Assembly (NCBI GenBank): GCA_001872925.1
Contig: MNYD01000151.1
Location: 1 to 7,366 of the forward strand
DNA: 7,366 nt
Source of the DNA: Dehalococcoidia bacterium CG2_30_46_19
Lineage (GTDB): Bacteria > Chloroflexota > Dehalococcoidia > GIF9 > AB-539-J10
Direction of reading: 5' to 3'
Shown: positions 1-5,472 of the stretch, piece by piece
How positions within the stretch are numbered: position 1 is the stretch's first letter
Layout of the letters: each line of letters begins with the position of its first letter
Position numbers and translations under genes: made by a program
The notes under the pieces: model-generated
Database searches by the model: none
The model's input: the letters and a program-made list of their open reading frames with translations, nothing else
Told to the model about the DNA's origin: nothing

Positions 1-1
1 A

Positions 2-88
2 TCAGTTCTCTATGCTATTCTGAAGAATGGTATACCTTATGACCCTGATTGGGAGGTGAACCGCCATTTTGCCATGGCAAGGCATTGA
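2..88 (+). CDS. C-terminal end of a truncated gene, possibly an IS110-like transposase
   Basis: An open frame enters from the left edge and gives 28 residues before a TGA at 86-88, beginning SVLYAILKNG and ending RHFAMARH. The pattern of a hydrophobic helix followed by K-N-G-x-P-Y-D-P resembles the C-terminal tail of IS110-family transposases, where a helix of the type LLxxIYxMLKxGxxYDP is common. That is recalled family knowledge applied to a very short piece, so the family call is weak, although the codon-level reading looks like real protein. Repeat-rich DNA begins right after the stop, which fits the end of a mobile element. It could equally be the tail of an unrelated gene. The N-terminal part and any catalytic residues lie outside the window. 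Confidence 0.4.
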   Translation, partial: SVLYAILKNGIPYDPDWEVNRHFAMARH

Positions 89-116
89 CATCAATATAGT
101 AATCAATCCCCTGATG

Positions 117-150
117 AAATTCCAAATACTAAATCCGAAATACTAAACAA
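117..150 (+). repeat. A-rich dispersed repeat, forward copy
   Basis: The stretch opens AAATTCCAAATACTAAAT and continues with a related unit ending in TACTAAACAA. It resembles the copies at 245-280 (opposite strand) and 5147-5182, which share the core CTAAATNCCAAGCACT. With the 245-280 copy it forms an imperfect inverted repeat around a spacer of about 95 bases. No protein product is likely. Confidence 0.6.
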
Positions 151-193
151 TATGAAAAAACAGCCAGTAATCAGCAGTCAGCGACTAGCCAAT

Positions 194-218
194 AGCTGAA
201 GGCTGAAAGCTGAAGGCT
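194..218. repeat. Short tandem repeat of GCTGAAR
   Basis: Three consecutive 7-base units, GCTGAAG, GCTGAAA and GCTGAAG, are followed by a partial GCT. It is preceded by a related low-complexity stretch with CAGCAGTCAG-type words (about 161-190). It sits between the two inverted A-rich repeats and may be part of the same composite repeat. No function can be read from it. Confidence 0.6.
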
Positions 219-244
219 ACTAAATTGAGTTTTGAATTTGGATA

Positions 245-280
245 TTAGGATTTGTTTAGAATTTAGTGCTTGGAATTTAG
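245..280 (-). repeat. A-rich dispersed repeat, reverse copy
   Basis: Read on the minus strand this begins CTAAATTCCAAGCACT and matches 5147-5182 over 36 bases with four mismatches by my alignment. It is therefore a second member of a dispersed family, about 4.9 kb away and in opposite orientation. The relatedness of the copies is seen directly. The nature of the family is not known to me. Confidence 0.7.
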
Positions 281-308
281 GATTTCCCCTGCAGGGTGTC
301 AGTGCAAG

Positions 309-406
309 TTGCTTCGCCTCCGAACTTTGTAGTTGCCTGATTCATCAGGCACAATTGCCCAATAAATTGGGCAACTACATTTTTAAACTACGCCTCGCAA
401 TGACAA
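309..406 (-). repeat. GTCATTGCGAG-type repeat, apparently split by another element
   Basis: The left part (GTTGCTTCGCC around 309-319) and the right part (CTCGCAATGACAA, 394-406) correspond to the two ends of the repeat seen intact, in the same orientation, at 1958-1994. Here they are separated by about 75 bases that hold the three-way-junction element at 328-379. The simplest reading is that one repeat inserted into the other, though two adjacent partial copies would look the same. Confidence 0.5.
328..379. repeat. Three-way-junction (cloverleaf-like) palindromic element
   Basis: A closing stem TGTAGTT (328-334) pairs with AACTACA (373-379). Inside are two perfect hairpins, GCCTGATTCATCAGGC (335-350) and GCCCAATAAATTGGGC (357-372), joined by ACAATT. 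Every base of the 52-base unit except the loops and the linker is paired. An alternative fold extends the outer stem to 10 pairs at the expense of the hairpins. The length, symmetry and lack of a U-tract point to a small non-autonomous repeat rather than a terminator. I recall similar cloverleaf repeats in environmental genomes but cannot name a defined family. Confidence 0.75.
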
Positions 407-445
407 GGAAAGAACGCGTGTCACTAATGTATTGTGTGTACTTGA

Positions 446-474
446 TTGACGAATAGCCTGACAAACCTTAAAAT
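446..474 (+). promoter_or_regulatory. Predicted sigma70-type promoter of the five-gene cluster
   Basis: A -35 box TTGACG (446-451) and a -10 box TAAAAT (469-474) are separated by exactly 17 bases. Transcription would start near 481, leaving a leader of about 40 bases before the ATG at 521. It is the only good promoter I see upstream of the cluster. It lies right after the repeat-derived DNA, and the 8-mer TCACTAAT is 25 bases before the -35 box, as also found before dnaN. Confidence 0.65.
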
Positions 475-520
475 TGGGCAATGGCAGGAATTACCCTAAT
501 CATCACCGGAGTGAATATCG

Positions 521-1912
521 ATGGCTAGAAAATACGATGTTATCATAGTCGGTGCTGGTCCGGCAGGCATTTTCGCTGCCTTAGAACTATCCAGCGCCGG
601 GCTCGATGTTTTGCTCCTCGATAAAGGGAGGGAAACCAATGCTCGTATTTGCCCTGTCCAAAAAGGGAGTAAGCATTGCGCCTACTGCTCTCCATGTCAC
701 CTGGTAAGCGGATTCGGGGGCGCTGGCGCCTTCAGCGATGGCAAGTTAACTTTATCCACCGAAGTCGGCGGACACCTTAAAGAGCTGATTGGAATGGAAC
801 AAGCAAAAACCATGGTTGATTACGTCGACTCAATTTACCTCAAATTTGGCACTCCCCATGAGGTTTACGGTATAGGTGAGAAAGTAACTGAAATAGAGCG
901 TCGGGCAACCTTAGCTGGACTCAAACTGACTCCTGTCAAGCTACGCCATTTAGGAACAGAGAATTGCCGTCAAACACTAAAAACAATGCAAAAATACCTC
1001 TCTCCACGAGTAGATATAAAGCTAATGACAGCAGTCAAGACCATCATAGTCGAGGATAATGCTGTCAAGGCTATCGAAACCGATGATGGAGAGCAACTGG
1101 TTTGCCGATACTTAATTCTAGCGCCGGGTAGAGAAGGGTCAGAATGGTTAGCCAGCGAAGCTAAACGGCTCAAGCTCAGCGTCACTTCCAACCCCATTGA
1201 TGTAGGTGTAAGAGTGGAAGTCCCATTAGCGATTACGGAGGAATTAACCTCCGTGCTATACGAAGCGAAGCTTGAATTTTACTCCCCCAGTTTCAATGAC
1301 CGGGTAAGAACATTCTGCATGTGTCCCGGGGGTGAGGTAATCATGGAATCTACCGGGGGCCCCAACCCAGTGGTTACCATAAATGGCATTGGCTACACCG
1401 AACAGAAAACGAAAAACAACAACTTTGCCATATTAGTAAGCACAACTTTCACTAAGCCTTTCCATGAACCAATTGCCTATGGCAAGTATCTGGCGCGTCT
1501 GGCTAATATCCTTAGCGGCGGTGTTTTGATACAGCGATTGGGGGACTTAATGGACGGTCGACGCTCAACCCAAAACCGCATAAAACATTGTCTTACCGAG
1601 CCCAGCTTGAAGGCAGCAACTCCCGGGGATTTAAGCTTTGCTCTTCCCTACCGCTATCTTAAGGGAATAGTGGAAATGCTTCAGGCAATGGATAAATTAA
1701 CTCCCGGAGTTGCCTCTCCTCATACCCTACTTTATGGAATAGAAGTTAAATTTTACTCCAGCCAGCTAAAACTCACTCCTTGCTTGGAAACTGAAATCAG
1801 CAGCATGTTCGCTGCTGGCGATGGTGCTGGCATAAGCCGAGGCTTGGTCCAGGCTTCAGCATCAGGCACAGTAGTAGCCAGAGAGATACTAAAACGACTA
1901 GGTAAAAACTAG
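521..1912 (+). CDS. FAD-dependent dehydrogenase, COG2509-like (NAD(P)/FAD oxidoreductase)
   Basis: The 463-residue protein is a predicted cytoplasmic flavoprotein of the uncharacterised COG2509 group; its substrate is unknown. A Rossmann motif GAGPAG (residues 11-16) follows a short beta strand (YDVIIVG), and the acidic end of the second strand is D34 in VLLLDKG, as expected for binding the ADP part of FAD. A second conserved block reads GFGGAGAFSDGKL, just after four cysteines (C44, C53, C56, C59) that could bind metal or serve redox. The C-terminus has the FAD-closing motif FAAGDGAG followed by GLVQASASG. Length is normal for the group and there is no signal peptide or membrane segment. The ATG is supported by GGAG at 508-511, nine bases upstream. 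It is the first gene of the cluster, and the DUF429 gene follows closely. Flavoenzyme is nearly certain; the exact reaction is not inferable. Confidence 0.85.
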   Translation: MARKYDVIIVGAGPAGIFAALELSSAGLDVLLLDKGRETNARICPVQKGSKHCAYCSPCHLVSGFGGAGAFSDGKLTLSTEVGGHLKELIGMEQAKTMVDYVDSIYLKFGTPHEVYGIGEKVTEIERRATLAGLKLTPVKLRHLGTENCRQTLKTMQKYLSPRVDIKLMTAVKTIIVEDNAVKAIETDDGEQLVCRYLILAPGREGSEWLASEAKRLKLSVTSNPIDVGVRVEVPLAITEELTSVLYEAKLEFYSPSFNDRVRTFCMCPGGEVIMESTGGPNPVVTINGIGYTEQKTKNNNFAILVSTTFTKPFHEPIAYGKYLARLANILSGGVLIQRLGDLMDGRRSTQNRIKHCLTEPSLKAATPGDLSFALPYRYLKGIVEMLQAMDKLTPGVASPHTLLYGIEVKFYSSQLKLTPCLETEISSMFAAGDGAGISRGLVQASASGTVVAREILKRLGKN

Positions 1913-1957
1913 CAATGCCAACCCAATCCCATGCCATTGCAAACTTTCCGCTTCCCC

Positions 1958-2054
1958 CAGATTGCTTCGTCACTGCTGCTCCTCGCAATGACAAGAAGGA
2001 GGGGCCATTGCAGACTTTTCCCTATGTCGTTGCGAGCGAAGCGAAGCAATCTCA
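1958..2054. repeat. Inverted pair of GTCATTGCGAG-type repeats over a gene start
   Basis: A reverse copy (1958-1994, containing AGATTGCTTCG and CTCGCAATGAC) faces a forward copy (2026-2054, containing GTCGTTGCGAG and CGAAGCAATCT). In RNA, 1959-1969 pairs perfectly with 2042-2052, and 1982-1992 pairs with 2026-2036 with one G-U. The terminal loop (1993-2025) would contain the AAGGAGG and TTG that best fit the start of the DUF429 gene. The region is open in the DUF429 frame and would read as APRNDKK and VVASEAKQSH, a peptide typical of such repeats when they are translated. Confidence 0.75.
1996..2002 (+). promoter_or_regulatory. Strong ribosome binding site inside repeat DNA, favouring the TTG at 2008
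   Basis: AAGGAGG lies five bases before an in-frame TTG at 2008-2010. It is the best Shine-Dalgarno match near this gene. The upstream ATG at 1915 and the downstream TTG at 2056 have no comparable site. It lies in the predicted loop of the inverted repeat pair. Confidence 0.5.
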
Positions 2055-2724
2055 CTTGTTTTTCGGCATCGATTTAACCTCTACCACAGCTAAACCCAGT
2101 GCCTGCCTGGCTCTGGATGACGAATTACAACTTATCTATTTTGGCTTCATAGCTACTGATGATGATATTATCACCATCAAAAATCTTTATTCTCCGCAAG
2201 TAATAGCTATCGATGCCCCACTAAGTTTACCTTTGGGGTTGTGTTGCCTTGAAAGAAGTTGTCCTTGCCAGCCAAAATCCAGTGAGAAAAATAGAAAATG
2301 TGACCGGGAATTAAGACACCGTGGGATTCCCTGCTATCCCACAACCAAGGAAACGTTTATCAAAGAACTGATTTATCGCGGCATCAGCCTTAAGAATAAA
2401 CTTTGCCAACAAGGATTTAACGTCATTGAAGTTTACCCCTACGCCACCAACACCTGCTTATTTGGTAAAGCTATCCCCAGGAAGACCACACCGGAAGGCA
2501 TATCTTTCCTCAAACAACGGCTAGCAAACCTTCTCCCTACCCTTAGCCCATACCTTGAGTTATTCGACCATAACCTCTGCGATGCTGCCACAGCAGCCTA
2601 TACTGCTTTTCTCTATCACCAGAACATGGCAGAGGCTCTGGGGGATGCCGGAGAAGGACTAATCTTCATCCCCAAAGCTAGCCAAGGTAAAGCGTCTCTT
2701 GATTTCTACCTCCCACCTTGCTAG
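2008..2724 (+). CDS. DUF429 family protein, predicted RNase H-fold nuclease
   Basis: Counting from the TTG at 2008 the protein has 238 residues. The recognisable domain starts at FFGIDL (D22). Acidic residues D22, D69 (in VIAIDAPLSLP), E141 (in VIEVYPYA) and D192 (in CDAATAAYTA) are placed like the catalytic set of an RNase H-like fold, the basis of the 'predicted nuclease' label for DUF429/COG2410 proteins. No member's activity is known to me. Six cysteines between residues 79 and 109 (CC, C-P-C, C-D, P-C) may form a zinc site. The start is uncertain. An ATG at 1915 gives 269 residues, and a TTG at 2056, directly before FFGID, gives 222. Everything before residue 17 is repeat-derived and unlikely to be part of the fold. 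The gene lies between the dehydrogenase and cobO, ten bases or fewer from the latter, so it is probably co-transcribed. Confidence 0.75.
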   Translation: MQTFPYVVASEAKQSHLFFGIDLTSTTAKPSACLALDDELQLIYFGFIATDDDIITIKNLYSPQVIAIDAPLSLPLGLCCLERSCPCQPKSSEKNRKCDRELRHRGIPCYPTTKETFIKELIYRGISLKNKLCQQGFNVIEVYPYATNTCLFGKAIPRKTTPEGISFLKQRLANLLPTLSPYLELFDHNLCDAATAAYTAFLYHQNMAEALGDAGEGLIFIPKASQGKASLDFYLPPC

Positions 2725-2733
2725 ACTAGATAA

Positions 2734-3294
2734 ATGTCACTGGGTAACACATCAGCAGCAAATCGTAAAACAACTGCTAGAGGTCTGGTAGAAATCTTCA
2801 CCGGCGAGGGCAAAGGAAAAACGACAGCTGCTTTAGGTGTAGCTCTCAGAGCTTCAGGACATGGCTTAAAGGTATTCATTGTTTATTTTATGAAAGGCGG
2901 CTTCCCTTACGGGGAGCAGAAAGCCTTATCCCGACTATCAAATATCAGTTTTGCCAGATTCGGTCTCGAGGGCTTTGTTGACCCAAACAATGTGACTGAG
3001 GCAGAAAAGGGAGAGGCGAGAAAAGCCCTGCAGAAGGCTAAAGAAGTGATATTCAGCAATGAATATGATATAGTAATCCTCGATGAAATCAATGTGGCAG
3101 CAGCCTGGAAATTAATCGATATTGCTGAGGTGATAAAGCTAATAAAGGAAAAACCAGAGAGGGTAGAGCTTATCCTTACCGGGCGATATGCCGATGACAA
3201 GCTCGTCGAATTAGCCGACTTGGTTACTGATATGACCAAGGTAAAGCATCCCTATGATAAAGGGGTATTAGCGCGCAAAGGCATAGATTATTAA
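2734..3294 (+). CDS. cobO: Cob(I)alamin / cob(I)yrinic acid a,c-diamide adenosyltransferase (CobO/CobA/BtuR type)
   Basis: The 186-residue protein transfers the adenosyl group from ATP to reduced corrinoid, giving adenosylcobalamin or its precursor in the cytoplasm. The P-loop GEGKGKTT (residues 24-31) and the strand with acidic end VILDEIN (114-120) are the nucleotide-binding hallmarks of the CobA/CobO/BtuR family. YFMKGGFPYGE (51-61), the late LTGRYAD and the C-terminal KHPYDKGVLARKGIDY also match. Length is normal. The ATG has only a weak ribosome binding site and follows the DUF429 stop by nine bases, so translation may be coupled. No cobalamin riboswitch can fit upstream in this gap. The family includes de novo and salvage enzymes, and sequence alone does not tell them apart. 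In corrinoid-dependent Chloroflexota a salvage role would be plausible. Confidence 0.9.
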   Translation: MSLGNTSAANRKTTARGLVEIFTGEGKGKTTAALGVALRASGHGLKVFIVYFMKGGFPYGEQKALSRLSNISFARFGLEGFVDPNNVTEAEKGEARKALQKAKEVIFSNEYDIVILDEINVAAAWKLIDIAEVIKLIKEKPERVELILTGRYADDKLVELADLVTDMTKVKHPYDKGVLARKGIDY

Positions 3295-3309
3295 CCAAAG
3301 GAGAGTGTA

Positions 3310-4404
3310 ATGGAAGTAACTTTAAGCGTCATCAAGGCAGATGTTGGTGGCTATGTAGGACACTCCAGCTCGCATCCCGATGTGCTACAGAAAGCAAGGG
3401 AGTGTATGGAGCGTGCTAAAAAGCAAGGATTGCTTATCGATTATTATGTTACTGCCTGCGGGGACGATGCTCAACTGATAATGACTCACCAGAAGGGCGA
3501 AGATGATGAACAAATCCATAAGCTAGCCTGGGATACCTTTGTAGAGTGCACCAAAGTAGCTAAGAAGTTAAAGCTTCACGGTGCTGGACAGGACCTTCTC
3601 GCTGATGCTTTCTCAGGTAATGTCAGGGGGATGGGCCCAGGTGTAGCTGAAATGCAATTCGAAGAGCGCAAGGCGGAAACTGTGGTTATCTTCATGGCAG
3701 ACAAAACTGCCTCAGGTGCCTGGAATCTACCGCTATACAAAATATTCGCTGACCCGTTCAACACCATCGGGCTGGTGATTGCCTCTAATATGCACTCGGG
3801 CTTTATTTTCGAAGTTGAGGATGTTCTGGAAGCTAAAAAAATCAAGTTTAATGCTCCTGAAGAAATTTATGACATGCTTGTTTTCTTAGGCTCACCAAGC
3901 CGTTACGCTATCACCAAGGTATTCCACAAGGAAAGTGGTGAAATCGCCGCTTCTTGCTCCACTCAGCGTCTAGCTCTCATTGCTGGCAGGTATGTAGGCA
4001 AAGATGACCCCGTTTGCATCGTCAGGTCTCAGAGTAAGTTTCCCGCTGTAGGTGAGATGCTTGAGCCATTCGCTTCACCAAACATAGTTCAAGGCTGGAT
4101 GAGAGGTTCTCACCACGGTCCTCTGATGCCGGTATCCTTCCACGATGCCAGAGCGACTCGCTTTGATGGTCCGCCAAGAGTAATAGCCGCTGGCTTTCAA
4201 CTAGCCAAGGGCAAGCTCATCGGTGCCAATGACCTCTTCGATGACCCGGCCTTCGACGAAGCTCGCCATCAGGCAAATCTCATCGCTGACTTCCTGCGAC
4301 GCATGGGTCCCTTTGAGCCGCATCGTCTGCCGCTGGAGCAAATGGAATATTCCAACACGCCTGAGGTGGTGAAAAGACTGGCTCCAAGATTCCAGAGCGT
4401 TTGA
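3310..4404 (+). CDS. fbp: Fructose-1,6-bisphosphate aldolase/phosphatase (class V FBPase)
   Basis: This 364-residue enzyme is the bifunctional archaeal-type FBP aldolase/phosphatase, which joins dihydroxyacetone phosphate and glyceraldehyde 3-phosphate and then removes the C1 phosphate, making gluconeogenesis one-way. The N-terminal VIKADVGGYVGH gives D11 and H18, and CGDDAQL gives D52 and D53, all expected Mg2+-site residues. GRYVGKDD (226-233) supplies the tyrosine (Y228) and Schiff-base lysine (K231) numbered about 229 and 232 in characterised archaeal enzymes. WMRGSHHGPLMPV and FDGPPRV are further family blocks. Length is typical and all key residues are intact. The ATG has a good site, AAAGGAG at 3297-3303, six bases upstream. 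It lies 15 bases after cobO and 8 before rdgB, in the same operon. The enzyme occurs in archaea and in deep-branching or thermophilic bacteria, including Chloroflexota. Confidence 0.95.
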   Translation: MEVTLSVIKADVGGYVGHSSSHPDVLQKARECMERAKKQGLLIDYYVTACGDDAQLIMTHQKGEDDEQIHKLAWDTFVECTKVAKKLKLHGAGQDLLADAFSGNVRGMGPGVAEMQFEERKAETVVIFMADKTASGAWNLPLYKIFADPFNTIGLVIASNMHSGFIFEVEDVLEAKKIKFNAPEEIYDMLVFLGSPSRYAITKVFHKESGEIAASCSTQRLALIAGRYVGKDDPVCIVRSQSKFPAVGEMLEPFASPNIVQGWMRGSHHGPLMPVSFHDARATRFDGPPRVIAAGFQLAKGKLIGANDLFDDPAFDEARHQANLIADFLRRMGPFEPHRLPLEQMEYSNTPEVVKRLAPRFQSV

Positions 4405-4412
4405 TGAGTTAA

Positions 4413-5009
4413 ATGCCCAAGCTCCTCCTCGCCAGTAGCAACCCCGGAAAAATCAGGGAATATCGTCTTCTTCTCGATAACCTTGGCTATCAAATAGTTA
4501 CACTGTCCGACCAAAGAATAAGAAAAATTGCCACCGAGCAGGGAGATAGCTATGAACAAAACGCTCAAATAAAAGCTACTACGTATGCTAAATTAAGCCA
4601 ACTCATTACCCTCGCCGACGATTCAGGGCTTGAGGTAGATGCCCTCCATGGCAAGCCTGGCGTTCACTCAGCTCGCTTTGCTGGAGAAGACGCCACTGAT
4701 GCCGATAGAGTAACAAAGCTATTAGCCATGATGGATGGCATCCCTTGGAATAAGCGAACCGCTAATTTTAAGTGCGTCATCGCCATAGCTATACCAGAAG
4801 GTGAATTGAAATTATGTCAAGGTAAATGCCCCGGCATTATCTCCCTCGAGGTTAGAGGGAAAAATGGCTTTGGTTATGACCCCATTTTCTACCTCCCCGA
4901 ACTTGACAAGACCATGGCTGAGCTTCCCCTGGAGCTTAAAAATCAACTCAGCCATCGTGGTCAAGCCGCCCGAAAGGCAAGGAAGATATTAAAACAACTG
5001 CATAATTGA
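4413..5009 (+). CDS. rdgB: XTP/dITP diphosphatase (RdgB/HAM1 family)
   Basis: The 198-residue protein hydrolyses non-canonical purine triphosphates (dITP, XTP) to the monophosphate and pyrophosphate, keeping deaminated bases out of DNA and RNA. Family motifs appear in order: SSNPGK (residues 8-13, the S/T-x-N-x-x-K substrate motif), ADDSGLEVDAL (68-78, with D70 matching the catalytic aspartate), GKPGVHSARFAG (80-91), GFGYDP (152-157) and SHR (180-182) near the C-terminus. Length is normal. The ATG follows the fbp stop by eight bases and has only a weak GATGAG-like site, so translation is probably coupled to fbp. An ATG overlapping that stop (4404) opens a two-codon frame ending at TAA and is not the start. 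It is the last gene of the cluster; no convincing intrinsic terminator follows it. Confidence 0.93.
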   Translation: MPKLLLASSNPGKIREYRLLLDNLGYQIVTLSDQRIRKIATEQGDSYEQNAQIKATTYAKLSQLITLADDSGLEVDALHGKPGVHSARFAGEDATDADRVTKLLAMMDGIPWNKRTANFKCVIAIAIPEGELKLCQGKCPGIISLEVRGKNGFGYDPIFYLPELDKTMAELPLELKNQLSHRGQAARKARKILKQLHN

Positions 5010-5100
5010 GATATGATCTAGTTCAGATAGATAGTGAATACTCCAAAGTTCGGGGGTCACGTCTCATCTTGAGTTTAAACAAGCTCTGGCAACCCGTTGT

Positions 5101-5135
5101 GTCATTGCGAGGAGTTTTGCGACGAAGCAATCTGG
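5101..5135 (+). repeat. GTCATTGCGAG-type dispersed repeat, forward copy
   Basis: GTCATTGCGAGGAG at the start and CGACGAAGCAATCT near the end give the complete form of the repeat seen in reverse at 1958-1994 and in variant form at 2026-2054. Short repeats of this type occur in the intergenic DNA of many unrelated bacterial genomes, from memory. Their mechanism of spread is not established to my knowledge. Confidence 0.75.
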
Positions 5136-5146
5136 AAGTTAAAGCT

Positions 5147-5182
5147 CTAAATGCCAAGCACTGAATCCTAAACAAATCCCAA
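5147..5182 (+). repeat. A-rich dispersed repeat, forward copy
   Basis: It begins CTAAATGCCAAGCACT and contains CTAAACAAATCC. It matches the minus strand of 245-280 over 36 bases with four mismatches, and more loosely 117-150. It follows the preceding GTCATTGCGAG-type copy by about a dozen bases, so the two families tend to lie side by side. Confidence 0.7.
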
Positions 5183-5204
5183 ACAATATTAAAAACCAAA
5201 CATA

Positions 5205-5280
5205 AAAAATCAAAATTACAAGTTAAAAAGCAAAAACCTTCATTCCTCATTTTGCATTTTGATTTTTGAGTTTTGCTTTT
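5205..5280. repeat. A/T-rich stretch with two overlapping inverted repeats
   Basis: AAAAATCAAAAT (5205-5216) is repeated inverted as ATTTTGATTTTT (5256-5267), and AAAAGCAAAA (5226-5235) as TTTTGCTTTT (5271-5280). The two pairs interlock rather than nest, so they cannot both form hairpins at once. The last part is also the start of the 40-base inverted repeat shared with 6830-6869. Confidence 0.55.
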
Positions 5281-5380
5281 CCCGGGATTGCCACGCCGGA
5301 GCCTGCCCTGAGCGAGATTCTTCCCCTTCATTTCATTCAGGGTCAGAATGACAGAAAAGCGAAGGGACTCGCAATGACAA
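5258..5380 (-). repeat. Left arm of composite inverted repeat flanking dnaN
   Basis: The segment 5258-5297 is a perfect 40-base reverse complement of 6830-6869 (core CCCGGGATTGCCACGCC). Further blocks also match the right arm in inverted orientation: 5297-5322 (CGGAGCCTG...GAGATTCTT) against 6721-6746, 5340-5354 (GGGTCAGAATGACAG) against 6645-6659, and 5358-5379 (AGCGAAGGGACTCGCAATGA plus CA) against 6622-6642. The block order is that expected for one composite element read on the minus strand. Confidence 0.8.
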
Positions 5381-5426
5381 AGAAGGAAGTTAAAGTATCA
5401 CTAATCATACAAACGAGTACAAACTA

Positions 5427-5455
5427 TTGACCACTATAACCGCCAATAGTATACT
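5427..5455 (+). promoter_or_regulatory. Predicted sigma70-type promoter of dnaN
   Basis: TTGACC (5427-5432) and TATACT (5450-5455) are 17 bases apart, near-consensus. Transcription would start at about 5462, giving a leader of only about 11 bases. The Shine-Dalgarno AGGGAGG (5459-5465) would then overlap the start site. TCACTAAT lies 29 bases before the -35 box. Confidence 0.7.
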
Positions 5456-5472
5456 GTTAGGGAGGTATTGCA

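Larger units (their letters stand above)
89..520. other. Repeat-rich intergenic spacer
   Basis: No credible gene is seen in this 432-base stretch. It holds two A/T-rich repeats in opposite orientation, a GCTGAAR tandem repeat, a split GTCATTGCGAG-type repeat enclosing a three-way-junction element, and finally the promoter and ribosome binding site of the dehydrogenase gene. A 74-codon open frame at 232-456 is made wholly of repeat sequence and is not a gene. Confidence 0.8.
5010..5472. other. Repeat-rich intergenic spacer before dnaN
   Basis: No credible gene is seen. In order it holds about 90 unremarkable bases, a forward GTCATTGCGAG-type repeat, an A-rich repeat, an A/T-rich stretch with inverted repeats, the left composite repeat arm shared with the far side of dnaN, and the dnaN promoter. 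A 102-codon open frame on the minus strand (5023-5331) consists of repeat sequence only. No DnaA boxes were noticed. Confidence 0.8.

Noticed and set aside
232..456. A 74-codon open frame on the plus strand
   Set aside because: It is composed of A-rich, cloverleaf and GTCATTGCGAG-type repeat sequence, has no ribosome binding site and overlaps the promoter. No known protein pattern is seen.
1915..2007. ATG at 1915 as the start of the DUF429 gene
   Set aside because: It has no clear ribosome binding site, and its first 31 codons, like the next 16 or so after 2008, are mostly repeat DNA. It cannot be fully excluded because it follows the upstream stop by two bases and could be coupled.
2725..2733. 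Cobalamin riboswitch controlling cobO
   Set aside because: Only nine bases separate the DUF429 stop from the cobO ATG, and no B12-box-like sequence was recognised upstream of the operon.
5023..5331. A 102-codon open frame on the minus strand
   Set aside because: Its translation (SRLLRRKTPRNDT, CLVFNIVWDLFRIQCLAF) is that of repeat families seen elsewhere in the window.
5010..5472. Replication origin next to dnaN
   Set aside because: No TTATNCACA-type DnaA boxes or dnaA gene were noticed. The A/T-rich part is explained by repeats.
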